Shown here piece after piece: positions 1 to 6,942 of a DNA stretch of 8,254 nucleotides. Under the pieces are notes generated by a model. The model did not search any database and had not been told where the DNA came from. It was given only the letters and a program-made list of their open reading frames with translations. The first letter of the stretch is position 1. The number at the start of each line of letters is the position of its first letter. The stretch spans positions 1 through 8,254 of the forward strand of contig JAFSNU010000109.1 of the NCBI GenBank assembly GCA_017447325.1, read 5' to 3'. This stretch comes from Synergistaceae bacterium (lineage in GTDB: Bacteria > Synergistota > Synergistia > Synergistales > Aminobacteriaceae). Made by a program: the position numbers and the translations under genes.

Positions 1-668
1 AGAAGAAAGTATTAAATAATTTATTAAATAGCTTGCGCGGCGGCAAGAATGTTGCTGTGATCAGCGACGCAGGAACGCCTGGAATTTCAGACCCGGGCTG
101 GATATTATTAAAACATGCAATAGACGAGGGACTTGACGTTGATGTTTTGCCCGGCCCGACTGCCTGCATTCCGGCAATATTATTATCGGGACTGCCGCCT
201 CAGCCGTTCTTGTTCTACGGCTTTATTCCTGAAAAATCAAGCGAGCGCGTGAAGTTGTTTAATAATTTAAAAGACTTTAAATATACTTTATGCTTTTATA
301 TATCGCCGCATAAGGCAATTAAAGATATTCAAGATATATTAGAGATATTAGGCGACAGGCAGGCCGCGTTAGTCAGAGAAATCAGCAAAATTTATCAGGA
401 GAGCGTGCGCGGAACTTTAAGCTATATATTAAATAGATTAGCTGAAAGGCACGACTCGCAGAGCTTGAAGCTTAAGGGCGAGATGGTTTTAGTTGTAGCC
501 GGTCAGGCCGAGCAGGAAATTAATAATGACGAATGGCAGAGCGCGGCGCGTGAGATGCGCGAGGCTGGCTCAAGCGTTAAAGATATTTCAAGCGAGCTCA
601 GCGCGAAATTTAATTTAAATAAAAATAAGATCAAAGATTATTTAAATAATTTAAATAGCATGAGCTAA
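1..668 (+). CDS. rsmI: RsmI, 16S rRNA (cytidine1402-2'-O)-methyltransferase, 5'-truncated by window edge
   Basis: This enzyme methylates the 2'-O of C1402 in 16S rRNA, using SAM, in the cytoplasm, and so tunes decoding at the P site. The reading frame is open to the left edge (first full codon at 3), so the TTG at 33 is an internal Leu and not a start. By recollected alignment with E. coli RsmI, about 70 N-terminal residues lie outside the window, including the PTPIGNL and EDTR motifs. Counting from the TTG, visible family motifs are SDAGTPGISDPG (11-22), LPGPTACIPAILLSGLP (39-55), FYGFIPEKS (61-69), REISKIYQESVRGTLS (115-130) and GEMVLVV (149-155). The last ~45 residues form the small C-terminal helical domain of the family (elsaKFNLNKNKIKDYL). 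The gene ends at TAA 666-668, convergent with the acyltransferase. Identification is secure; substrate position is family knowledge. Confidence 0.95.
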   Translation, partial: KKVLNNLLNSLRGGKNVAVISDAGTPGISDPGWILLKHAIDEGLDVDVLPGPTACIPAILLSGLPPQPFLFYGFIPEKSSERVKLFNNLKDFKYTLCFYISPHKAIKDIQDILEILGDRQAALVREISKIYQESVRGTLSYILNRLAERHDSQSLKLKGEMVLVVAGQAEQEINNDEWQSAAREMREAGSSVKDISSELSAKFNLNKNKIKDYLNNLNSMS

Positions 669-690
669 AATCTTTAATCTATATTTTAGC
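664..690. terminator. Hairpin spanning both convergent stop codons; weak terminator candidate
   Basis: GCTAAAAT at 664-671 and ATTTTAGC at 683-690 form a perfect 8-bp stem around an 11-nt loop. The left arm contains the rsmI stop (666-668) and the right arm contains the acyltransferase stop (686-688). On the plus strand a T6 run follows at 701-706, with CGCG and A-rich sequence in between. There is no T-tract on the minus side. Position favours a shared terminator, but stem and tract are weak. Confidence 0.35.
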
Positions 691-1786
691 CGCGTAAAAA
701 TTTTTTAAATAAATTAAATTTAGATAATATTAAGACTAACGCGAGCGAGATAAAATATATTAAAGCAAATAAAATTATTATATATAATAAAGGCCTTGCA
801 AACGGGCTGTCATTAAGCAAATTAAATTTATTATAAGGCATAATCACGCGGGTTAATAATTCAAGAATTACTACATGAACTGCGTAAACTCCGAATGACG
901 TATTTGATAAAGTTTTAATTACAGAATTATTTTTAGTGAGCTTGTCTCCGCAGATTGACGAGATAAATACAAAGAAGGCCGCGCCTGAGACTAATAAATT
1001 CAGCGAGTAAGTTGCGTATAAATAATCGCGTATATCCGGAATATCTGCGATAAAAACTCGCACGCACGTTGTCGCAATAACTGAAAGTATAACGCCTAAA
1101 GCATAAAGGCCAAGCCGTTTTGATTTATCAAGCTTAAAATTAGCGAGATACCAACCGGTCAGAACGTAAACGCTGAAGCGCGTTAAATATTCAACGCCGA
1201 ATTTATTTATAAAGTTCTCGAGCGTAGGCGTATAGCTAATCGTTAAGAAATTTAAAGTATGCGGAATAAACTTTAATATTATAGAGAGTATGATAAAGCC
1301 CAGCACGTAAATTCTATTTTCGCGCCGTGCAAAAATTCTCAGTACGGGCATAGAGATATAAAGGCCTACAGTCATGAATAAATACCATAAGTGCGGATAG
1401 TCCGAGCCTCTAAATATTAAAATATAATCTATAAAATCTTTTAAATTTATCGCATTGCCTAATAGCAGGGGCAGAATGAACGCATAAAATACTCCGTAAA
1501 TCGCAAGCCAGAAAATTAATAGTATTATAATAGATTTAAGAGATTTATTATAAAATTCGCGGGTATTAAACGCTTTATCTTCGTTGAGCAACAACGCGCC
1601 GGTGAGCATTAAGAAAATCGGAACGGACGCTCCGCGCCTAAAGCCATTAAAAATATTTGACACGAAAAAATCCGCGCTTGTAGGATCAGGGAAATTAATC
1701 ACCATGTACGCGCTGATGTGTCCAAGCAAGACCATAGCTATAGCTGCCGCCCGCAGTACATCATACTTCAAATATCTGTCTTTCAT
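686..1786 (-). CDS. Acyltransferase-3 family integral membrane O-acyltransferase
   Basis: The 366-residue protein is a multi-pass membrane protein rich in Ile, Leu and Phe. It matches the acyltransferase-3 family (WecH, OatA membrane domain, NodX), which moves acyl groups, usually acetyl, onto sugars of surface polysaccharides or glycolipids. The N-terminus carries the conserved Arg12 and His23 (RAAAIAMVLLGH). The second helix has VPIFLMLTGALLL (55-67), HLWYL lies at 132-136, and a C-terminal GVYAVHVVILELL segment at 299-311 resembles the family's last-but-one helix. No SGNH hydrolase domain follows, so this is the short form. The ATG at 1784-1786 has AAAGGAGA at 1796-1803, about 9 nt upstream, and is a convincing start. 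The substrate is unknown. The nearby GT4 genes make a surface glycan plausible, but that is inference. Confidence 0.88.
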   Translation of the reverse strand: MKDRYLKYDVLRAAAIAMVLLGHISAYMVINFPDPTSADFFVSNIFNGFRRGASVPIFLMLTGALLLNEDKAFNTREFYNKSLKSIIILLIFWLAIYGVFYAFILPLLLGNAINLKDFIDYILIFRGSDYPHLWYLFMTVGLYISMPVLRIFARRENRIYVLGFIILSIILKFIPHTLNFLTISYTPTLENFINKFGVEYLTRFSVYVLTGWYLANFKLDKSKRLGLYALGVILSVIATTCVRVFIADIPDIRDYLYATYSLNLLVSGAAFFVFISSICGDKLTKNNSVIKTLSNTSFGVYAVHVVILELLTRVIMPYNKFNLLNDSPFARPLLYIIILFALIYFISLALVLILSKFNLFKKFLRG

Positions 1787-1794
1787 ATATAAAA

Positions 1795-1803
1795 TTCTCC
1801 TTT
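1795..1803 (-). promoter_or_regulatory. Shine-Dalgarno site of the acyltransferase gene
   Basis: Read on the minus strand this is AAAGGAGAA, spaced about 8-9 nt before the ATG at 1786. It fixes the start codon. It sits directly downstream of the A/T palindrome at 1804-1819. Confidence 0.75.
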
Positions 1804-1819
1804 AATTTAAATTTAAATT
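1804..1819. repeat. 16-bp perfect A/T palindrome in the acyltransferase leader
   Basis: The sequence is AATTTAAATTTAAATT, identical to its reverse complement, immediately upstream of the SD site of the acyltransferase gene. It is the shortest member of a graded palindrome series seen also at 5897-5914 and 8149-8168. Low complexity makes chance occurrence possible; the same word occurs at 6584-6599 within a coding region. Confidence 0.5.
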
Positions 1820-1852
1820 TAATAAAATAATTTTACTCTATATAAATATATA

Positions 1853-1883
1853 AAGCTGCGAGTTAAAATTTCACCCGCAGCTT
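1853..1883 (-). terminator. Rho-independent terminator after the recombinase gene
   Basis: AAGCTGCG (1853-1860) pairs perfectly with CGCAGCTT (1876-1883), with two more pairs possible past one mismatch and a loop of about 9-15 nt. It lies 20 nt after the recombinase stop. On the minus strand the stem runs into TTTATATATTTATAT. On the plus strand it is followed by CTTTATTTATTATTT. It therefore separates the recombinase from the acyltransferase downstream. Confidence 0.7.
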
Positions 1884-1902
1884 CTTTATTTATTATTTCA
1901 GC

Positions 1903-2808
1903 TTAGAAAATCGCGTCAGCTATTTTAAATTCAGTGTTATTTTTAGCCCGTTCAAGCTCGTGAGCATAGATCATAGTCGTGTTAATATTTCTGTGACGCA
2001 GCAGCTGCTGAACTTCGCGAATGTTTGCGCCGTTTAATAACGCAAGAGTTCCGGCGGTGTGGCGCATTGAGTGAGCTGTTAATCTGTCGCTGTCATAACC
2101 GGCCTGTATCATTGCGCGTTTCGCGGCTTGCCTGACGCTGCGGGTTGTGATTCGTCCGCCGAAATTATTGCGGCTCGCCGAAGCAAATAAAGGCTCTTTG
2201 CCTTGAGCATCGCCCCGCGCTTTGAGATATATATTAATCGCATGTTCAACCTGCGGCACAAGCTTTACATACTCGGCTTTATCGTCGCGGCCTTTGCCCT
2301 GAACAAACAAAACTTTATTGCCGTTCACTGTCCTTATGTCCGCAATGTCCGCGCGGGTGACTTCGACTGTTCTTAATCCCGTAGTCAGCATTAAGCTTAT
2401 CATCGCATAGTCGCGCAGGCCTTTCAGCGTGTTAGTCTTAATATTATTTAAAACATCGCGGGACTGCTCGCAAGTTAAAAAATCCTTTTTATGCCCCGGC
2501 TCGACCCTGACGTTTTTAATCTTATCAGCAATATTTTTATACAAGTTCTCGCGTTCGAGCCATCTGAAAAATAATTTCACGGCTACTAAATAAGTTTGAA
2601 TCGTCGTCGCGCGCAACTTTAATTTCAGGCTGTCGCGCCAAGCCATAATATTTTCACGCTTAGGCTCAGCAATTTTATTATCTTGAAGATAAATAATAAA
2701 CTGCTTGACGGCGTTCGAGTAAGTTCGTTTGCTGGCGATATTGACGTCGATAAAGGCTTCCCATTTTTCAAGAACAAGCGCGTTGAAATGATTTTGTGAT
2801 TTAAACAT
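1903..2808 (-). CDS. XerC/D-like tyrosine recombinase (site-specific integrase)
   Basis: This 301-residue protein has the length of XerC/XerD and small plasmid or element recombinases. Residues about 10-95 form the SAM-like core-binding domain (KRTYSNAVKQFIIYL; TYLVAVKLFFRWL). The catalytic domain follows and all six active-site residues are visible: Arg146 (TTGLRTVEV), Lys172 (QGKGRD), His246 and Arg249 (HSMRH), His272 (LLRHRNI) and nucleophile Tyr281 (MIYAHE). Such enzymes cut and rejoin DNA at two half-sites through a 3'-phosphotyrosine. AAAGGGGAG at 2815-2823 supports the ATG at 2806-2808. It is co-directional with the RM gene upstream but separated by 142 bp containing a hairpin, so it is probably transcribed separately. 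The TGLRTVEVTRADI and VQGKGRDDK segments recall recombinases of plasmids and integrative elements more than housekeeping XerC/D. That is an impression, not a search result. Confidence 0.93.
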   Translation of the reverse strand: MFKSQNHFNALVLEKWEAFIDVNIASKRTYSNAVKQFIIYLQDNKIAEPKRENIMAWRDSLKLKLRATTIQTYLVAVKLFFRWLERENLYKNIADKIKNVRVEPGHKKDFLTCEQSRDVLNNIKTNTLKGLRDYAMISLMLTTGLRTVEVTRADIADIRTVNGNKVLFVQGKGRDDKAEYVKLVPQVEHAINIYLKARGDAQGKEPLFASASRNNFGGRITTRSVRQAAKRAMIQAGYDSDRLTAHSMRHTAGTLALLNGANIREVQQLLRHRNINTTMIYAHELERAKNNTEFKIADAIF

Positions 2809-2814
2809 AATAAA

Positions 2815-2823
2815 CTCCCCTTT
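2815..2823 (-). promoter_or_regulatory. Shine-Dalgarno site of the recombinase gene
   Basis: On the minus strand the sequence reads AAAGGGGAG, about 6 nt before the ATG at 2808. It is one of the strongest ribosome binding sites in the window. Confidence 0.75.
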
Positions 2824-2883
2824 GAGTGATTTTTAGAAGTTTCGATGCGGGAGTTATTGTTTCATTTTTCGCGCATTAAAAAT

Positions 2884-2919
2884 ATGCAGGCTCACGGCAT
2901 AAAGCGCATAAGTCTGCAT
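2884..2919 (-). terminator. Terminator-like hairpin downstream of the RM gene
   Basis: ATGCAG (2884-2889) and CTGCAT (2914-2919) form a stem. Two further pairs (CT with AG) follow a single mismatch on the minus strand, which on the plus strand is a G-U pair. The loop is 18 nt. On the minus strand the stem is followed by ATTTTT (2883-2878). It lies 31 nt past the RM stop and may end that transcript. The right arm overlaps the dif-like sequence at 2901-2929, so the stem may have another role. Confidence 0.5.
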
Positions 2920-2929
2920 TATTTATAAA
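2901..2929 (+). other. dif-like candidate recombination site next to the recombinase gene
   Basis: AAAGCGCATAA (2901-2911) shares its last eight bases, GCGCATAA, with the left XerC-binding arm of the E. coli dif site as I recall it. After GTCTGCA comes TTATTTATAAA (2919-2929), which matches the right arm TTATGTTAAAT at 7 of 11 positions. The spacer is 7 bp rather than the usual 6. It lies 93 bp upstream of the recombinase start. The match was made by eye and may be chance in AT-rich DNA. Confidence 0.3.
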
Positions 2930-2950
2930 TTTAAAATATATTAATTAATA

Positions 2951-5830
2951 TTACTCCGTCAGCTCTTTATACATTTTCATCAACGCCGCTACGATTTCAT
3001 CCTCGCTGATATTAATTTTAAATCCGTACGCTCTGCAGACCGCCGCGTCGTTCGCCCAGTGTGCCTTCCTAAGATCTATCGGCATAAAAGTATCGTCGTA
3101 CATGTCGGCAAAAGTTGATTTTGGATGCGCAGCACGAGCGTCCAAAATTTGCTGCGCAGTCTGTTCAATCTTCCCGCGCTTCTGCAAATCTTTTCTATAA
3201 TGCGAGAATACCGGCCACGGGAAATTATTATAGACAACTATTCCCGAATATCTGTAATCGCTCTTTAATCTTCCAGCGACAGCCCGCATCCAAGCCATAT
3301 GAACGCGGCTCGTCAATATTCCAAAGTGATAAAGAGATGCGCCTGGAATAATACTTGACGCATCGCTCGCTATAATCTCAGGCGATACAAAATCCATTGG
3401 TATATATATTCGCTCGCTCGACGACACTCTCGGAATTAAAATATAATTTTTATCCGGCTGGCGAATTTCAGCAAACAAATGTGAAACTGAGGCAAGTTTC
3501 CTTGTTCCCTCTTTCTTGCTTTTGAGTCTAAATTTTTTCACAGCCTTAATCCGTTCGTTAATAAAAGGCATCTTACGAAATTCTTTAGGATCAAGATCAA
3601 CAAGCCAAAGGCAATAACGCTTTATGCTGTTTATAAATTCAAAAGAGCCTAAATAAGGCCGTATAAATTTTTTAGCCTCCGGCGATTTTTGTAATAATTC
3701 ATCACGCTCTTCCTCAGTTAAAATTAAATTTCCTCCGTCGCGCGGCATACTTCCCAGCAAAATTTCCGGCACATCGCACAAAGGCTTTCTGCGGGCTTTA
3801 ACTAAAACAGTCTCAGCGTCGGTAATATAAGGCGTTATATTCTCGGCCTCGTGCGTCTCTTTAAATATAATCGGCGTTCCGGCCTTCTCGGCCTTTTCGC
3901 GCTCTTCTTTGCTAATGGGAACTTCAGGCTCAATCTCTGTGTAAATTTTCTTAGTCTCTAAATACTCGCTGCAGCTGAAACCGATTATCACGACGTGAAC
4001 CTGCGCCATGTCGTCGGACTCGCTCTCCCATTTAAAGGCCCGCCATGCAAAATTAATTTGAATTTTAAATCTCTCTATCAACGGCCTCCAAATATCGGCG
4101 ACCTGCTCGCCCTGAGTTATCGAGTTTGTCGAGACGAAAGCCGCTTGAACCGGCGTGTTTTGAATGAACTCGCTCGCCTTAAAATACCATGCAGCTACAT
4201 AATCTATTTTGCCGGCAGTTTTATACGGCTTATTATTTTCGTCAACGTAAATTTTCAGCATCTCGTCTTTTTGCTCCTGCGTCTGCATCGAGTAGCCGAC
4301 AAACGGCGGGTTGCCCATTATATAATCTAAATCTTCGGGCTTGATAATTTTACGCCAGTCAATTTTAAGCGCGTTGACTTCAGCAATATTTGCAGAGCTC
4401 TTTAACGGTAAGAGTCCGCCCATATACGGCAGCATTGACTGCTTTGTGTCAAGCTTCTGCGTCTCGTACCACATTTGAACTTCCGCGATCCATAAGGCCG
4501 TGCGGGCTACAGCCGCCGCAAAATCGTTTATCTCTATGCCGTAAAACTGGCTTATCGAAACTTTTATCAGAGTGTCGCCTTTAGCCGGCGTAAATTTATT
4601 TTGCATTAATACTTTTATAACTTTATTCTCAAGCCGCCTTAACGATAAATAACTTTCAGTCAGAAAATTTCCTGAGCCGCAGGCCGGGTCTAAAAATTTC
4701 AGCGATGCAAGCTTACGCTGGAAATTTCTGAGCCGTAAATTTGTCGGCGAGTTCATGACTTCTTCAAATTCTAAATTTAATTTATCCATAAACAACGGAT
4801 CAATTAACTTATGAATATTGTTGATAGAAGTGTAATGCATTCCGCCGGTTCTGCGCGTCTCGGGATTTAAAGTACTCTCGAACAACGCGCCGAAGATCGT
4901 CGGGTTAATGCCGCTCCAGTCAAAACCTATTGACATATCTTCAAGAATAATTTTTACCGGCGTATCGTCAGGATCGTTCAAGTTCGGCACTTCGATCCCC
5001 TGCTCTTCGAATAATCCGCCGTCAACGTACGGAAAGGCTTTTAAATCTTTACTCATGTACTTGCTGCGCTTATTCTCAGGAATTGACAGAGCTTCAAATA
5101 AATTAATTATAGCCTGCCGCGCGTCATGTTTATATAATTTTAAATAATCATAAAATAAATTTCTGGCAAATAATCCCGCGTCCTCTGCATATAACAAAAA
5201 TACCAGACGCACGCACAAGATATTTAAATTTCTCAACGCCTCGGCACTATTAGGCTTAATATATCTATGCTCAACCGCGTCATAAAATTTTCGAATAAGC
5301 CGGCACGCTTCTTTCGATATTTCAATCTCGCGAATTTCTTTCGGCGATGGCGCGTTCGCGTAAAGTAAAATATTTAATTTAATAAACTCGCGCTCCAAAT
5401 TTTCAAGTTTAATTATTTCCGGGTCTGCGTGCGGAGTCTCCATGTCGTACACCCAAATTTCTTGAAAGTTGCAGGTTATAATCCAGCGTCCGCGCTCCGA
5501 AGCCGGAAGCCAGTCATAATATCTTTTAGCTTGCTCAAAAGGCGTTAAATAATTTCCGTCGGACTGCTTATAAGATTTATTTAAATCAACGCCGAAACTT
5601 TTCTGCTCGATTATAATTTTCATGCTGCGGACATACGCGTCAATAAAATTATTATGCTCAAGAGCTACGGGCTTCTCAAATTCGATAAAACAATCCGGCT
5701 CTGAAATATCTAAAACATCGCGGAAAATTTCAAGCCAGAATTTTTGCGTATCGCCCTTCTCGCCGCCGGTATCTTTCCAACGCGAAATAAAATTATTAAT
5801 ATTAATTAAATTATTATTTTCAGCCGTCAT
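2951..5830 (-). CDS. MmeI-like Type IIL/IIG restriction-modification enzyme (fused nuclease and N6-adenine DNA methyltransferase)
   Basis: One 959-residue chain carries restriction and modification, close to MmeI in length. The N-terminal PD-(D/E)XK nuclease shows Asp64 (FIDAYV) and Glu75-x-Lys77 (IIIEQKS), a spacing like MmeI. A helical connector includes RLVFLLYAEDAGLF (208-221), PYVDGGLFEE (267-276) and the RRTGGMHYTS segment (326-335). The gamma-class methyltransferase has SAM motif I FLDPACGSGNFL (379-390) and catalytic motif IV GNPPF (506-510). The target recognition region spans roughly 680-873 and ends in the conserved YNNFPWP (867-873), followed by a C-terminal helical tail. Family members methylate adenine on one strand and cut about 20 bp away; the recognition sequence cannot be read from sequence alone. 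No hsdS or hsdR partner is present, as expected. A charged stretch at 631-660 looks like a linker. All key residues are intact, so it is probably active. Confidence 0.92.
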   Translation of the reverse strand: MTAENNNLININNFISRWKDTGGEKGDTQKFWLEIFRDVLDISEPDCFIEFEKPVALEHNNFIDAYVRSMKIIIEQKSFGVDLNKSYKQSDGNYLTPFEQAKRYYDWLPASERGRWIITCNFQEIWVYDMETPHADPEIIKLENLEREFIKLNILLYANAPSPKEIREIEISKEACRLIRKFYDAVEHRYIKPNSAEALRNLNILCVRLVFLLYAEDAGLFARNLFYDYLKLYKHDARQAIINLFEALSIPENKRSKYMSKDLKAFPYVDGGLFEEQGIEVPNLNDPDDTPVKIILEDMSIGFDWSGINPTIFGALFESTLNPETRRTGGMHYTSINNIHKLIDPLFMDKLNLEFEEVMNSPTNLRLRNFQRKLASLKFLDPACGSGNFLTESYLSLRRLENKVIKVLMQNKFTPAKGDTLIKVSISQFYGIEINDFAAAVARTALWIAEVQMWYETQKLDTKQSMLPYMGGLLPLKSSANIAEVNALKIDWRKIIKPEDLDYIMGNPPFVGYSMQTQEQKDEMLKIYVDENNKPYKTAGKIDYVAAWYFKASEFIQNTPVQAAFVSTNSITQGEQVADIWRPLIERFKIQINFAWRAFKWESESDDMAQVHVVIIGFSCSEYLETKKIYTEIEPEVPISKEEREKAEKAGTPIIFKETHEAENITPYITDAETVLVKARRKPLCDVPEILLGSMPRDGGNLILTEEERDELLQKSPEAKKFIRPYLGSFEFINSIKRYCLWLVDLDPKEFRKMPFINERIKAVKKFRLKSKKEGTRKLASVSHLFAEIRQPDKNYILIPRVSSSERIYIPMDFVSPEIIASDASSIIPGASLYHFGILTSRVHMAWMRAVAGRLKSDYRYSGIVVYNNFPWPVFSHYRKDLQKRGKIEQTAQQILDARAAHPKSTFADMYDDTFMPIDLRKAHWANDAAVCRAYGFKINISEDEIVAALMKMYKELTE

Positions 5831-5836
5831 ATTAAA

Positions 5837-5843
5837 TCACCCC
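5837..5843 (-). promoter_or_regulatory. Shine-Dalgarno site of the RM gene
   Basis: The minus strand reads GGGGTGA about 6 nt before the ATG at 5828-5830, supporting that start. No clear sigma-70 promoter for the RM gene is visible. The best alignment is TTGAAA at 5872-5867 with a poor -10 (TTATGC) 17 nt on. Confidence 0.6.
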
Positions 5844-5858
5844 GCATAATCGCAAAGT

Positions 5859-5867
5859 TGCTATAAT
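5859..5867 (+). promoter_or_regulatory. Extended -10 promoter candidate for the GT4 gene at 5933
   Basis: TGCTATAAT is an exact extended -10 element (TGnTATAAT), which can work without a good -35 box, and none is seen. A start near 5874 would give a leader of about 60 nt containing the palindrome at 5897-5914 and the SD at 5921. The element lies in the divergent gap with the RM gene. Confidence 0.45.
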
Positions 5868-5896
5868 TTCAAATTTATTTTATCATTCATACTAAA

Positions 5897-5914
5897 AATT
5901 TTAAATTTAAAATT
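5897..5914. repeat. 18-bp perfect A/T palindrome in the GT4 leader
   Basis: AATTTTAAATTTAAAATT equals its own reverse complement. It lies in the divergent region between the RM gene and the GT4 gene, just before the SD of the latter. It could form a weak hairpin in the leader or act as a bent or operator-like DNA site. It is the middle member of the series with 1804-1819 and 8149-8168. Confidence 0.5.
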
Positions 5915-5920
5915 AAAATC

Positions 5921-5926
5921 AGGTGA
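5921..5926 (+). promoter_or_regulatory. Shine-Dalgarno site that points to an ATT start at 5933
   Basis: AGGTGA ends 6 nt before ATT 5933-5935, an ideal spacing. The TGA inside it (5924-5926) is also the in-frame stop that bounds the GT4 frame upstream. The first conventional start codon, GTG 5951, is 24 nt away and has no SD of its own. Confidence 0.65.
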
Positions 5927-5932
5927 GTTAAA

Positions 5933-6937
5933 ATTAAAATTCTGCATATAGTGCCGGAGTTCGAAGAGGGCGGAGTTGAGCGTTATGTTTTGCAGCTATG
6001 CCATGAGCAGTTAGAGCAGGGACATGAAATAGCTCTTGCGACAGCCGGAGGCAAGCTCGAAAAATTTTTAAATAATAAAATTAAAATTATCAAGCTGCCA
6101 GTTCAGCGCAAAAATTTATTCACGGGATTTTACAGCGCGTTTAAATTAGCTAAGCTAAATAAATTTTATAACTGGGATATAATTCATGCGCACTCTCGGG
6201 TCCCGGCGTTCATCGCTTGGATTACAGCAAGCTTAACTAAAACAAAATGGATCATGACAGCTCACGCGCCTTATTCGTTAAATTTAGGCATAATACCGTT
6301 AAAGCATTCTAACGGAGTTATATGCGTCTCTCAAGCTGTTTATAATCATCTTCAAAATTATTTGCCGGCCAATTCTATTACTATTGCCAACGGAGCAAGA
6401 GAGGCTAAATATAAATGGCATGGCGATATTAATAATAATAAATTTTTGTTTGTCGGCTATCTGGCCAAGCGCAAGGGCTTAGACACTGCTATTAAAGCAT
6501 TAGGCGAGCTTAAAAATTATGACTGGACTTTAGACATTTTAGGCGATGGCTCGCAGCGTCAGGAGCTTGAAGAGCTTGTTAATAATTTAAATTTAAATTC
6601 GCGTGTAAAATTTTACGGCTTCAGAGATGACGCCGAGAAATTTATGAGCGTGGCGAGCTGCTTATTATTCCCGTCGCATCAGGAAGGACTTCCGCTCACG
6701 GTCAACGAAGCTTTAAGCGTCGGCCTGCCGATCATAGCCTCTGACATTGAACCGTTAAGGCCTTTACTGCGCGATGAAAATTTAAATAATTTAGTTGCCC
6801 CAGGCGATATTAACGCGTGGCGAACTGCAATTCAAAATTTTTTAGAGTTTAAAACGTCAAGCAATCTCGACGCAAATAAATTAACAAGCTTTAAAGATAC
6901 TGCGCGTGAGATTAATAAATTTTATTTAAATATTTAA
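5933..6937 (+). CDS. GT4-family glycosyltransferase with an apparent ATT start
   Basis: A cytoplasmic GT-B fold retaining glycosyltransferase that would move a sugar from a nucleotide-sugar donor to a glycan acceptor. From the ATT at 5933 it is 334 residues. The N-terminus reads (M)KILHIVPEFEEGGVERYV, the standard first beta strand and glycine-rich loop of GT4, nearly the same as MKILHYVD in the gene at 8089. Starting at GTG 5951 would delete that strand. From the GTG, visible motifs are HAHSR (79-83), a HAPYS segment (105-109), VGYLAKRKGLD (168-178) for donor binding, LDILGDG (194-200), FYGFRDD (221-227) and the E-x7-E pair Glu245 and Glu253 (EGLPLTVNE), then GLPIIASD. It is divergent from the RM gene and convergent with the other GT4. 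The sugar and acceptor are unknown. Start-codon loss or a sequencing error is an alternative to genuine ATT initiation. Confidence 0.88.
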   Translation: MKILHIVPEFEEGGVERYVLQLCHEQLEQGHEIALATAGGKLEKFLNNKIKIIKLPVQRKNLFTGFYSAFKLAKLNKFYNWDIIHAHSRVPAFIAWITASLTKTKWIMTAHAPYSLNLGIIPLKHSNGVICVSQAVYNHLQNYLPANSITIANGAREAKYKWHGDINNNKFLFVGYLAKRKGLDTAIKALGELKNYDWTLDILGDGSQRQELEELVNNLNLNSRVKFYGFRDDAEKFMSVASCLLFPSHQEGLPLTVNEALSVGLPIIASDIEPLRPLLRDENLNNLVAPGDINAWRTAIQNFLEFKTSSNLDANKLTSFKDTAREINKFYLNI

Positions 6938-6942
6938 AGCCG

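Noticed and set aside
33..35. TTG as the start of rsmI
   Set aside because: The frame stays open to the left edge and the upstream codons read KKVLNNLLNS, which aligns with the family before the SDAGTP motif; the TTG is an internal leucine.
1787..2950. Phage or insertion sequence around the recombinase
   Set aside because: No transposase, terminal inverted repeats, target duplications or other phage genes are seen in the window.
2951..5830. Type I HsdM or BREX PglX methyltransferase
   Set aside because: The chain has its own N-terminal D-ExK nuclease, MmeI-type connector motifs and a C-terminal recognition region, and no hsdS, hsdR or BREX genes are nearby.
1584..5849. Plus-strand open frames of 64-111 codons opposite the acyltransferase and RM genes
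   Set aside because: They lie antisense to well-supported genes, lack SD sites and show no recognisable protein features.
5951..5953. GTG as the start of the GT4 gene
   Set aside because: It has no SD and would remove the conserved KILHIV strand; the SD at 5921 is spaced for ATT 5933.
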